Shown here piece after piece: positions 51,166 to 62,006 of a stretch of 64,000 nucleotides of DNA. The notes beneath the pieces are model-generated. The model made no database searches. It saw only the letters and a program-made list of their open reading frames with translations, and was not told where the DNA came from. Position numbers and translations under genes: made by a program. How positions within the stretch are numbered: the stretch's first letter is position 1; the number at the start of each line of letters is the position of its first letter. The DNA is from Conchocele bisecta. Its lineage: Eukaryota > Mollusca > Bivalvia > Lucinida > Thyasiridae. The DNA lies in the NCBI GenBank assembly GCA_029237695.1, contig CM055265.1, forward strand, positions 212,738,506-212,802,505, given 5' to 3'.

Positions 51166-51361
51166 GGGGACGTTTCATTAAACTTCGTACGGCTAAAATG
51201 TTTGTAAGTGCAACATTATGATAGTATGTAAATTTCACATTAACTATGTGCATATGCAGCCTATGTTCAATAAATGTAAATACATGTATTGAAATTTCCA
51301 GACGATCCTAAATGTGCACTTACGAACATTTTAGTCGTACGAAGTTTAGTGAAACGGGCTC
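51166..51361. mobile_element. Family A MITE, copy 20, left half of centre deleted
   Basis: CAG on both flanks. Centre reads TATGTGCATATGCAGCCTAT with the first arm largely gone. Confidence 0.85.
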
Positions 51362-51382
51362 CAGGACGCTTCCATAGAAACG

Positions 51383-51484
51383 GCCCCCAGGTACATATGA
51401 TGTTACTTCGCAAGGCAGCGACACAGTAGGCGGATTGAAATCGTGGAAAACCTTGCTCTATTCGTGACATCAGAGGCGCAGCCT
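51383..51484 (+). repeat. Duplicated segment, copy 2
   Basis: Second copy of 51068-51162 (GATGTTACTTCGCAAGGCAG ... GACATCAGAGG). Together with the A copies it forms a roughly 300-bp tandem duplication. Confidence 0.85.
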
Positions 51485-52840
51485 CGATGTACAGGAGATG
51501 CGCAGTCATCTCTCTCCAGTATGGCTAATAAACTAATAAACTCATCGTAGATCGGCAAGTGGCAACCACTTGAGCCCGGCAGGTGGCTAGTTCTAATTCA
51601 CGCCGGAACGAGGCGCTTATCTAATTCCCGCTCGGCTCACTCGGCTTCGGTATGAAGGTACATTAAACCGTGGCTGTAAGTCGGGATGGGCGGGCGGGCC
51701 AGGAGGATTCCGTCGTTACCGCTACTCGTGCTACGGCACTAGCAGATATTGCCGACATGTACCAGTGCCACGCCATTAGAAGATACGGTGGGCATGTCAC
51801 AAGTTGGGTTTCTGTCTTATCGGTGAACTGCCTAGTATACATATATAGCTCATAATGTACGTCACACGCTGACTCAATACAAATGTCTGGAATTTTATAT
51901 TAATAATATCGAGTTACCCTGTACCCTTTCATGTTAATTGGCAGTTAAACCCGGGATTACTAGTAGCGAATGCGAAAGGATTCACTATAATGAAAATTAA
52001 TGTGCATGCACACTCATTTACCTGGTGAATTACCACACATACACAGACTACTGGCTGACATGAAGATCTTAAGGCAATCACTGTATAACGACGTGGCCTG
52101 TTCCTCATGTTTTAAATCAAGTATTACTGGATGCACGCTAATAGTTAGACAAGCCACATCAACGGGACGAATACAATAAGGATAATGCTGACGCAGTAAC
52201 ATTAAATGTCATACATAGAATATATAAGGCCGACCGTTTGGACTGTCTAATCAGTGTACAACGTGCTCACCAGTGTTATACACACCCAGTCAAGGTCGGA
52301 CCCAAGCATTGGGGCGCCGTTTGATAGTCTGAGACTGAGATCTAGGTTAATTTCTAATAAATCCACAATACGATCGATGGCGTGTTAATAAAAGTATGAT
52401 TGCACAACTACTCCGTTGTTCGTCCTAGAGAGGTTCCACAGACGGTGTACGTTACGTTACAACTGTAGATAAAGGTCATCCGATATAGTCACACAGTTGT
52501 GGCATATTTGGTCGGGGGCTAGTCTATACATGGTTATACCAGTAACGAAGAATATAGAAGGCCGTAACTAGATTGCGCAGATGCACCGGTTGATCTTGGC
52601 CACAGTGGCCGCCGTGTCGCTTCTGCCATGCAGAAGACTGAGGGCGAAAATCACGTGCCATAAATAAAACCGTTACCATATTCGTCATGCATGATATATG
52701 ACGTTTTTGTCATTGGCTGTGGCTGTATTGAAGCAATGAGGAATGGTAGCTAGTTATTTCCCTTTGGAAATTTATTTATAGAAACCCGGTCCTATGCTGT
52801 ATTTCAGCGTTTGTTTCTTACTTAATAGCACAAAACAATG
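51485..52840. other. Unassigned stretch
   Basis: No gene supported. AGAGAGGTTCCACAG at 52426 is a stray F end. Frames of about 60 codons only. Confidence 0.35.
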
Positions 52841-52849
52841 AGTTGGTGA

Positions 52850-53010
52850 ACAGAGTATACCCAGATCAGACTGCACATCTGTGCAGTCTGATCTGGGTCT
52901 ACACTGATTGTGCAATAACATCAATAATTGTGAAAATATGAATCTGGAAAATAATGCGGATCAGATTGCGCAGATATGTAGGATGACCTGGATCAACACT
53001 AGTCGAAATC
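52850..53010. repeat. B-type hairpin and a B fragment
   Basis: ATACCCAGATCAGACTGCAC / GTGCAGTCTGATCTGGGT is a near-perfect hairpin at 52858-52904. GCGGATCAGATTGCGC..TGGATCAACACTAGTCG follows. Confidence 0.7.
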
Positions 53011-53310
53011 ACTATAGTTGCTCCTTTTCATAACAACGGGAGTTAACAACGGGAGATAACGTGGCTACGATCTCCAATAGCAGTATCGCCACAGCCCCTG
53101 ATACAAATGAACAAGTGCAATACATTACAATTGCTATATATGTATACTTTACTGGCAGTCGTGTTCGGTGATCATCAAGGATCTCTTGACATGATCTTGT
53201 AACATTACATGGTTTCATTCATTCATTCGGCTTATACTTAAGGGTCGGAATTGGCTCGAACACCTTCCATACCCGGTAGTTCCTGCTCGCACTGATTATT
53301 TCGTATCTAC
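53011..53310. other. Unassigned gap
   Basis: Nothing recognised. Confidence 0.3.
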
Positions 53311-53586
53311 ATTGGCCACAGGCATTCGGAGTGTTTCGGCTTTCATCGGTATAACTCTATATATATATGATGGTGTCCGACCAAAGTTAGAAGCCTTGCT
53401 CATATACATTTGTATAGTAGAAACTAAGTCCTTGATAAAGGCCTTGTGCAGAAACGACTGAAAAGTTGGTTCCTGGTTTTTGCAGAATTGTTGAACATAA
53501 GTATTGTATTATTGCAGCAATATTACATATATATAGAGTTATACCGATAAAAGCCGAAACACGCCGAATGCCTGTGACATTGGCTA
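53311..53586. mobile_element. Small element with 57-bp inverted ends
   Basis: ACAGGCATTCGGAGTGTTTC, GGCTTTCATCGGTATAACTC and a run of TA are mirrored at 53527-53584. Interior 160 bp is AT-rich. One copy. Confidence 0.75.
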
Positions 53587-53711
53587 TCGGTGTACAGCGA
53601 AACGGAGAGACAGTTTTCGGTGCAACGGTCAACATGAAACTCGTAAACTATATAATAAATCTGTACAGTGTGGCAATTTTGGCGACGAAAGTCCATAGAT
53701 CATATAAATCT

Positions 53712-53955
53712 GCAAATGTAGCAGTGACTGGAGAAATGGGGCTTATGGGACTTGTGACCAGTGTAACTCCTAGTCAAATAGCTCACTCCTGTAACCTGAT
53801 AACGATCTATGTTGCTTATTAGAAGCATGACGGGTGATTCATCGATGGAATGGCGAACAGTGCAGATCCTGATCAGACTGTGCGGATGCACAGGCTGATC
53901 TGGATCTACACTGGTCGCGAATCCAATGGCCCCATTTCTCCAGTTACAGCCAGAA
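53712..53955. mobile_element. Family B MITE, complete reference copy
   Basis: GTGACTGGAGAAATGGGGCT, TGATAACGATCTATGTTGC, AGAAGCATGACGGGTG, AACAGTGCAGATCCTGATCA, CGGATGCACAGGCTGATCTG and CCCATTTCTCCAGTTACAGC in order. Best single copy for defining the family. Confidence 0.9.
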
Positions 53956-54257
53956 ATATGGTTAGCCTGTCTGCGATTCAGGCCGTTCACCCGTGTATAT
54001 TATTTACTGGCATATTTATTCGTCTGACGGCGGCATATCGCGATATATCGCGCACTCTCCCACGGCTGAAACCCAGGTACCAGAACCCGTGGAGGACATA
54101 ATGGCATTAGGCGACCAGTGTAGATCCTGATCATTCCAACCATTCACGCAGTCGTATCACGGTGTTATCGTGTTACGACGGCGGCATGTCTGAAACTACA
54201 AGCTAAAGTGTGACAATATTCTGACCAGTATGGTGTAGGAACGGGGTCAAAACTAAA
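53956..54257. other. Unassigned gap
   Basis: A B word GCGACCAGTGTAGATCCTGA at 54112; nothing else. Confidence 0.35.
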
Positions 54258-54462
54258 TGTATAGGTGCAGCTATAAAAATATACAGGTGCACCTGTAAAT
54301 ATACAGGTGCACCTGTAAAAATTACAGCTGCACCTGTAAATATACAGCTGCACCTGTAAAAATACAGCTGCACCTGTAAAAGATACAGCTGCACCTGTAA
54401 AAAATACAGCTGCACCTGTAAAAATACAGGTGCAGCTGTATATGCAGGTGCACCTGTATATT
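54258..54462. repeat. Minisatellite of palindromic E-box units
   Basis: About ten tandem units of 18-21 bp, each TACAGSTGCACCTGTAAA-like. Every unit contains a self-complementary ACAGGTGCACCTGT or close variant, so each unit is its own hairpin and holds two CANNTG boxes. Minus-strand cysteine-rich frames (YRCSCIFTGAAV) are products of the repeat, not a gene. Confidence 0.9.
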
Positions 54463-55113
54463 GACCAGTTCCCGAATAGGGATTGTATATACCCCGGCCA
54501 ATATTGGTCCACAGGCTCAGCAAAAAAAACCTTTGCAAACGGACATTTGTGGCTAGCCTATATGCTGACTATTATGATGTACAATCTGATTTTGATCAAC
54601 AGTGAACATTATTCTAAAACCTACAATAATTTTCATTGGCATTGCAACCAGCGTTGGCCCTGATCAGACTTCTGAGGCTGAATGGGCTACGTTGGACGCA
54701 TACGTCGAAAGGTCAATTTTCTCATCTAGGTGCAATATCTCTTTGCTGGTCAGGGACCACGCTGCATGCAAATTCAAATCGATGAATGTTCGGCACTCGT
54801 CCATACGTATATAATTGGTTTATCTTATAGTCCATGTTAATGCTCGATACGGTACTTCCTGTTTCAAAAAGGATTGGCGATACTCGATTTGGCACGTTAC
54901 CTGGTAACAAAAACACAAGATTCACCACCTCATAGGTCACTGATGTCTGGGATAATACATTATAACTTGAGAAAGGTTCCACGGAGAACAAAATAGTAGA
55001 CCTTGAGCCCGCAATAACCCCCTCCCCACCCCCCCCCCCCCCTTCCCGCCATGTGGGACTTTTGGTGAGTATTATTTTCGGATTCAGTAGCCTATTGTCT
55101 ATCAAACCTGGTA
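54463..55113. other. Unassigned with a C-rich tract
   Basis: A run of 14 C within 55019-55045. A 146-codon minus frame (54722-55162) crosses it and codes low-complexity glycine there; I reject it as a gene. Confidence 0.35.
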
Positions 55114-56249
55114 GTCTGCGCTCAGAAACCCGCTGGATGAACAAATGGCGGCCATTTTTCAAGATGGCCGCCGTACATTATTATATTGTTTCATTAAGGA
55201 CTTTTAACTTTCTGTCTGATCAATATTAACCGGGTAAATTGCTATAATTAAGTCACAATTTGAATGTAAAATGAATTAGAATACATCTTATATTTAATTA
55301 CATCAGCAAATGGCAATATATTTCAAAATGTCTGCCGAAATAGGTTTTACTACGAATCAACTTTGGAATAACAATACCACTAAATATGCTCTCCTGTTGT
55401 ATTTTGTAGTTATATGTATGTAGGTCAGATGTACATGCTTCTTAGGCTGGAATAGATTGCCATTTCAAAATTGGAAATCATATTTCTAACTGGTGTTGTG
55501 CTACGAGTAATCTTTATCTTCAAAATGGCCACCGAAACTAAGTGCGTTATTTACATGGCCACATCAAATATTTGTTACACATTCTAGTATTTCTGTGGCT
55601 GTAGTTATGTTTTTTTCAAATGATATTGTGATTGGAACGTGTGTGTCTGCTTGAAAACATATTTATATTCAACCTATAACAAAACTGAAGTTGGTTCCAT
55701 TTTGAACTTCAAATTGGCCGCCATTGAAATTAATTCATATTTAACGTCAACGTTCTATGCGGTATTTTTAATTATTATTTATTATGGATAAGAAATATTA
55801 GCATAATTATTTCAGTATATTTTAAAATGGCGGCCATATTATTTTTAAAATGGCCGCCATTTAAACTTGACAGTCTAATATTTATTATACATGTTTAATG
55901 CAGTGGTGATATTTTGTATGTTTCTTCTGCTTATACTCATAATACAATGAGATTAACTGTTGAGATTATTGCTAACTAGTAATGTGGTACCAGACACCAC
56001 TATCTTCAAAATGGCAGCTGGAAAGAAGTGGGTCACATACATTGCCACTTCAAGAATTTACATCTTTGTATTACGTATTACATGTATTACGTATTGTTTT
56101 CATTTAAAGAAAGAAGAAAATATGGCAAATAATACAATTGATCCAGTAAAGTGTATATTATGGTATTGTATATTGCATTGTAAATACTCATATTCTCCAT
56201 TGCTTCATGTGAAAGCGTCTGTTACGGCGATATGATGCACCATCTGCAG

Positions 56250-57620
56250 TCTGTAAGAACAGGCATTGCGCTAGCAGACTGCAACCTCAACAGTTTGCTG
56301 TCTTTATGGAGTCCAACTTGGTCGTCAATGATTAGCTCTGTTAATTGTAAAGCTACTATGCTTTTATCATAGCGTTTCTGGCTCTGTTGATGTTGATGAA
56401 TGGATCTGATCTTGTCTCACATCGAAACATGTATTGGCAATACCTGCTCACAAGTGGTCAGTAAACTGGATGGAAGCCGCTGTCCCATCAATAACTGCAG
56501 GTGACCAATCCGTGCCGGTTATGGGAGTTTCGATATTCCAGTATACCCAAATATAGGTATTGTACAATCACCTTTTGTTTTTACGAAACTGTGTTTCACA
56601 ATGATTACTGTTCGCTCAGTTAACCCACTGGACCTTAGCTACATAGAGCATGTGGCATTAAGAAAATCCCATTATTTTGCAAAAGCAGCAAATTCCTCGT
56701 AGGCAAATTGCAGACTTCATCGGACATGTGTGTACTTGGTACACAATGCTTACTGTAAATCCCGTTCAACTGTACAATGACCATTTCGGATTTCACGATT
56801 TCGTGTTACCAGCAATTCCTTTTCATTCCATGTGGAAATGTTTGTAGCAACAGTTTGTCATGGGTGGCCTGGTACATAGTGTGATATCAGAGTTTCTTTG
56901 GCATTTCAGTTTATATCTTCAATTGAACATCTTCCTACCATTTTACCAGAACATAATATATTGCACTCGTCTAAGACATGTCTGAATGCCGAGATGGCCA
57001 TTGTGTACGGCTTTCAACCTTTTTGACTCGAGAGGAGTCAGAATTTTGTGTTTAGATCCTTTAAGTTTATCTCTGTAATCCAATAACGCCACTATTTTCT
57101 GTGGACTCGTTTTTTTCTAGCAGAATCAATCGTGCATCTTACTCAGTCAAGTTTGCAATTTCTCGCAACTTTTGATCACTGACAGGTAAGTTTGTGAATA
57201 CTACATGTACCTATGCATTCATACTCTTAATAAAGCTATATGTTACCGACTCGTGGGATAGCGTATCAGTAACTAGTATGTTTTTGCCAGAACCGTGTTT
57301 CATTGACTGACCATATTGCTTCAGCAGCAGTAAAATATCATGTAGTCTGTGGCGACATCAATAGAGTACTTATTTAATTTATATGTTAGGCAAGTGATCT
57401 TACTCCACTTGAACAGTCAGTCCGTACACATAACGAAACCGCTTCCAGCCAAATACCATGCCTCATTATTCATGTTCAATCAGAGCATATTAGTTTTCTG
57501 CGAGAATCCATGATATGGAAGCATTAGCCATTGGCTTGCCTTTGTGGCACACCATAATACAGTGTCTCTGGCTTTGTCAATTCATAATATGACAATTCGG
57601 ACCATCAAGACACTGATCAT
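56250..57620 (-). pseudogene. Ty3/Gypsy-type pol fossil (RNase H, zinc finger, integrase)
   Basis: Reading the minus strand through stops and frameshifts gives a clear series of retrotransposon motifs in pol order. RNase H: GKPMANAS (about 57541-57518), MVFGWKRFRYVYG (57460-57422) and GKNILVTDTLSH (57291-57253). HHCC zinc-finger: VHNGHLGIQTCLRRV (about 57009-56965). Integrase: EEFAAFAK (about 56706-56680) and SGLTERTV (56632-56608). Downstream: LMGQRLPSSLLTT (about 56498-56455) and QQSQKRYDKSI (56390-56356). There are many in-frame stops, and no reverse transcriptase, gag or LTR is recognisable. It cannot code for a working protein. Presence of RNase H argues for an LTR retrotransposon rather than a Ginger DNA transposon. 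Confidence 0.75.
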
Positions 57621-58489
57621 TTTTATATTGACACATGAGTTGAGATCTCTTAAGCCCACTGCATATGGTAATCGTAAATAATTATAATGACCATGGAACT
57701 AATAATGATTTTTCTACAGTTTCCTGCAGAAACTTTTGTATTATGAATAGAGTGTATTCAACCTTACCAGCAGTATTTCGGCAATCGATCTGACATTTTA
57801 CTCGCGTCGTCTACACATACTGAACATGTGCACATGGCGTTTTAATGCCGAAAAGTCATTTAATCACATAAATACTGCATTTTCGACAGTTCTTCTACAC
57901 TTTCATGCATACAAGTTTGTATAGGGTATATATTTTATGCAAGCAGCTCCTTTGACCGCATTTTGAGTGACTGTGCCAGCACTGCCTTTCAGGAACACAA
58001 ACAATATGGAGATTATAATGCAGATGGTGATGAAACGGCTTGAAATCACTGTGTCCATAATTAAGAAAATTCCCATATACACACAGTGGTCATTTTGAAA
58101 TCTAACATGCAAACAGTGACTTGAAATGGACTTTAGTCATATATAATTTACATTCAACAATGAATACAGTCTGGGTAAAAATCAGTCCAAATGGTTTGTG
58201 CACGATTATATCAGAATTATTTGATTTTCACGGCAGCCATTTTGAAAATTAAAATAAAATAGGAACAACTCATGTTTTCTTTGATGATACAAAGAACGTT
58301 TTTTCCAAGAACGTTCCAAAACACTCAACACAACCTAGCTATAAATACACTTTGCTAAAGACAGTACGTAGTGAAGACATAAGAAATATTACTTACATTA
58401 GGCCATTTTTAAAACAAAATGGCCGCCATAACAGTTATCAGAAAACGTGGAACCAACCCCAGTGTTATGATTTGAAGTATGTAGATGGC

Positions 58490-58790
58490 ATAGCAGAAAG
58501 AAACCAATCTTCTATCTGCATTATAAATGTAGATATGGATATTACAATATATTGTTTACAATTTCAGGGCGGCCATTTTTAAATCTAAGATGGCCGCCAT
58601 GCGGGTTGTTAAAAATGAAAATAACACTGGTATTGTTCTTTGTAGTCAAAAGATTATTATCACCAAATAACGAATCAATCTTCTACCTGTATTATAAGTG
58701 TATATATAATGAATATAGCATTTCAGGGCGGCCATTTTGAAATCCAAGATGGCGACCAAAGGAATTTTCGAACAAAAAAAAAATGGAACC
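58490..58790 (+). repeat. Imperfect tandem repeat of about 170-185 bp
   Basis: AACCAATCTTCTATCTGCATTATAA at 58502 and AATCAATCTTCTACCTGTATTATAA at 58674, each followed by a TTTCAGGGCGGCCATTTT and an AAGATGGC word. Two diverged units. Confidence 0.7.
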
Positions 58791-58924
58791 AACCCCAGTT
58801 TTGTTTTCCGTGGTCTAAAGATGACAAAAAAGCATTGGTTACAAGAATGTAGCAAAAAAAATGCAAAACTACATAACAGTATACACTATCAGTAGTGCAT
58901 AAGTAGCTGCATATGCATTGAAAG

Positions 58925-59048
58925 TTTACATGTAACGAATTTCATTTATGTTATGCATTGTCACTTACATATAAATGGTTTAAATTTTAAACCATTTATA
59001 AGTAAGTGACAATGCATAACATAAATGAAATTCGTTACATGTAAAATT
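58925..59048. mobile_element. Near-perfect hairpin S
   Basis: TTTACATGTAACGAATTTCA and TTATGCATTGTCACTTA are mirrored after the loop AAATGGTTTAAATTTTAAAC. Stem of about 57 pairs. One copy. Confidence 0.85.
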
Positions 59049-59222
59049 CCAATTGTGAAGTTAGTGGGTGGGGAATAGTGAAACATACTTTGTTTTTAAC
59101 ATTGTATCATCGAATGCAGACATAAGATAATCGGCATATATGCAATTAACATGTCTAATGGACACTACTAGGTACCATTAACACAGAGAAAATACAAAAG
59201 TACCATACTTTCTTGGAGTTAT

Positions 59223-59730
59223 TAAAGGTACATGCTCACTCAGTAGGCACAAACTGTTCTTTATACGAATTATATAAGTGTATAATTGTGTCAGTATTCC
59301 ACCAGTTCTAACAATTACGAGTGCCCGCTATACAGATATAATCATTTAGTAATATATATATTACTGATAGTGACGCGCGGTGGTATCGGGCTATTTTCAT
59401 ATGCAAATGAGGCACGCTGTTTTTTAATTATTTATACTAATTAAATGCCTCTCCAGAAAAAATAATATTTTCGACAGATTATAAAGTATGATCACTGCAC
59501 ATCAAAAAATAAATACAGAAAATAAATAGTAATGTCGGTTAACATTTTAAGGAAACACAGTTATCGCCCCTGATATCAGTGTGAACATTTACTTCTGATA
59601 TAAAATGTATAATAATGCCAGTCAATATGTGAGGTAATGGTGAATGAGTATTTTGTCAGAAAATGTCTCAGATGATGTCTCTGATATAAAGAACATTTTG
59701 TGTGCCTATTGAGTGGGCATGCACCTTTAA
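59223..59730 (-). mobile_element. Family I MITE, copy 3
   Basis: TTAA then AGGTACATGCTCACTCAGTA; right end GTGGGCATGCACCT then TTAA. The TTAA flanks are intact on both sides. Reverse orientation to copies 1 and 2. Confidence 0.9.
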
Positions 59731-60124
59731 GGTAGATGTTTTGCCATTGAAATTCGGTGGGTGGGGTAATAACATGCAAAATTCTTCATCTGAATTAGAA
59801 GATATTATTTAATTGATCTTTAGTCTATTGTATAGTTATGAACACATCAGAAAATATACAAAACTGCCATATCAGTTGTTTCTAATTATAAAATAGAGTC
59901 GAATTTAAATGAAAAATGTGATTTTTCACAATTGTGAACAGTCCGAGGATGGTTATCTTCAAAATGGTGCCAAACATTCATTCAGCGGGTTACAGAGCGC
60001 AGACATACGACATAACACTCGTAATTGAATGTTGTTTAAAACAAAATGTCTGCAAAAATCCCACAGGGGGTGGGGGGGGGTGTGTTTCCATTTTTGGCTG
60101 ACGACCTATAAAGGTAGGTTACTG

Positions 60125-60342
60125 GGGCCAGTTTCATTAAACTTCGTACGACTAAAATGTTAGTAAGTGCAAATTTAGGATCGTCCGGCAATTTCAATTA
60201 ATTTATTTACATTTATTGAGCAGCCTATGCTCAGTAAATGTAAATCCAGTAATTGTTTAAAAGAAAACATTATGAATGTGAAATTTACAGAATTTTGCAC
60301 TTACGAACATCTTAGTCGTATGAAGTTTAGTGAAACGGCCCC
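60125..60342. mobile_element. Family A MITE, copy 21
   Basis: CTG on both flanks; one central arm deleted (TTTATTGAGCAGCCTATGCT). Confidence 0.9.
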
Positions 60343-60614
60343 CTGGTAATTGAACAATAACATCGTGATCTGTAATAATTTGCTGGTGTGATGGTAATTC
60401 ACGTAATTTACTGCAAAATACCAACATAAAAAACGTACCAGTTTATTTGATCAAATCCTAAGTAAATTTATTCTGTTACATGTATATACTTGACAAATGG
60501 TCCAATATTGAATATTATAACACATGATACAGACTAACCTGGGACTCTGATTGGTGTAAATCTGGGTTTATTTCATTCGCCATCAACGTAGCCCATGATG
60601 ATCCCGCCTTATTA
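60343..60614. other. Unassigned gap
   Basis: Nothing recognised. Confidence 0.3.
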
Positions 60615-60890
60615 TTATAGGAATGAATGGCCGCGACTTTTCCAAGTTTATATCCCCGATAAATTCCACAAAAAGGCCATTCATGCCTTATAATTCCAGC
60701 ATTTTAAATAAATTCATCAAGAAAATGTGTTTATTTTCCGTTTTCTTAAGAATTATTTTAACTGCGCCTCACGGTTACTGAAAGTAGTTCGGCGTGGGAG
60801 TTTACTGGGATATAAATTTTGGACAGAGACTTGCTGCGGGCCAATCAAATGTTAGGGAATTGTGTAAATATTTTTGTGCTGGAATTATAT
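60615..60890. mobile_element. Family L element, copy 2, hairpin arm deleted
   Basis: GGAATGAATGGCC is joined directly to GCGACTTTTCCAAGTTTATA; the first arm of the copy 1 hairpin is missing while the second arm and the remaining 200 bp are co-linear (TTATAATTCCAGCATTTTAA ... TGCTGGAATTATA). Confidence 0.9.
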
Positions 60891-61442
60891 CGTAATATCG
60901 TTAAATGCGCTCTAGATTTACAACATGTGGTTTTCTGATCATGACAACTGAAGATCCTGATCAAACTTCGCTTCAGCTGGTCACCAAGGCCGCTTTGCCA
61001 GATATTGGCGCATCTTATACTGTAATGAATTAATTGGTGGCGAACAAAATATTGAACCGAGGAATGAATGTCGCTAAAATATCAAAATGTGCGGATTATA
61101 TATCAATTTTGAACCATACTACATAGTACATCGAGTTGAGTGGGTAACGACATACACTTTCCGTGAAGTTTATTGTTTAGTCTAATCTGACATTTTTAAT
61201 AAATAATCACAGACAAAAAGTTATTTAAGTAACGCCTCCGTTTGCTGCTGATACACTTATCACAAGAATGTATCTCGAATCTGTGCAAAATATACAGGGA
61301 AATAAACATAGCTGTCAGAAATGTGGGAAGATGTAATAGTTTTGCATGGAAATATTAATCGACACAGACAGAAATAGACGCTCTCTTATTTCCGCGATTT
61401 CCAAGTTCGCTAGCATCAACTTCAGACTCGTTCGCTTTCGAG
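60891..61442. other. Unassigned stretch
   Basis: Nothing recognised. Confidence 0.3.
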
Positions 61443-61898
61443 GTTAACGTTTCACCCCTAAGTAACTGGCATGGATTTTGATATGTTACGTTTGCAACCA
61501 ATCCAATCGTAGCAAAATGATTTTCAGACTAGTTCATTTATGAAAAGGGGGTGTTTTTGTTCTCAAAAATATGAAAATTACATGCAAAATGTGCAGATCC
61601 TGATGAGCCGGCTCGTCACGAGCCGGCTCATCAGGATCTGCACATTTTGCATGTAAATCAGGATCAGGATCTACACGTTTTGCCAATACTACTATACAAA
61701 CTGGAATGGACTGTGACATGTTCATTTTCTGACCAATCCTATAGTCACCAAATGTTTTTCACACTAGTGCATTGATAAAAGGGTTTTATATTCTAAACAT
61801 ATGAAAATGTGCATATCATGATGAAGCGGCTCGTTACGAGCCGGATCATCTGGATCTACACTGTTTCCTATAAAGCTATATATTGTTGAAAGGGTTAA
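61443..61898. mobile_element. Two family B2 copies in tandem
   Basis: First unit: GGTTAACGTTTCACCCCTAA, TTATGAAAAGGGGGTGTTTT and the perfect hairpin GATCCTGATGAGCCGGCTCG / CGAGCCGGCTCATCAGGATC. Second unit: CTGGAATGGACTGTGACATG, a diverged hairpin (GAAGCGGCTCG / CGAGCCGGATC) and the end GAAAGGGTTAA. Confidence 0.85.
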
Positions 61899-62006
61899 GG
61901 ACATACGTCATATAAATTTAACACACTTTGAAAGATATTAGTTTCGTAAATGTGATTGAATATACGTATAAAGTATACATGATCCTGATCGTCTTAGTGT
62001 ATACAC

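Larger units (their letters stand above)
55114..60004. mobile_element. 4.9-kb block with inverted ends and YY1-like motifs
   Basis: GTCTGCGCTCAGAAACCCGC at 55114 is answered by GCGGGTTACAGAGCGCAGAC at 59985, matching 24 of 27 bases when extended. Inside, AAAATGGCCGCCAT or close variants occur at least 12 times, clustered at 55140-56010 and 58220-58760. It also holds the pol fossil, a hairpin at 58925 and a family I copy, so it is a composite. Whether the whole block ever moved as one unit is unknown. Confidence 0.5.

Noticed and set aside
54165..54538. Two overlapping 111-115-codon minus-strand frames rich in Cys, Tyr and Thr
   Set aside because: They are read-outs of the E-box minisatellite; the repeat length, not coding, keeps them open.
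54722..55162. 146-codon minus-strand frame
   Set aside because: Crosses a poly-C tract (poly-Gly) and the edge of a repeat block, and shows no recognisable domain.
56250..57620. Ginger-type DNA transposon
   Set aside because: The integrase-like part would fit, but RNase H motifs upstream point to a Ty3/Gypsy retrotransposon.
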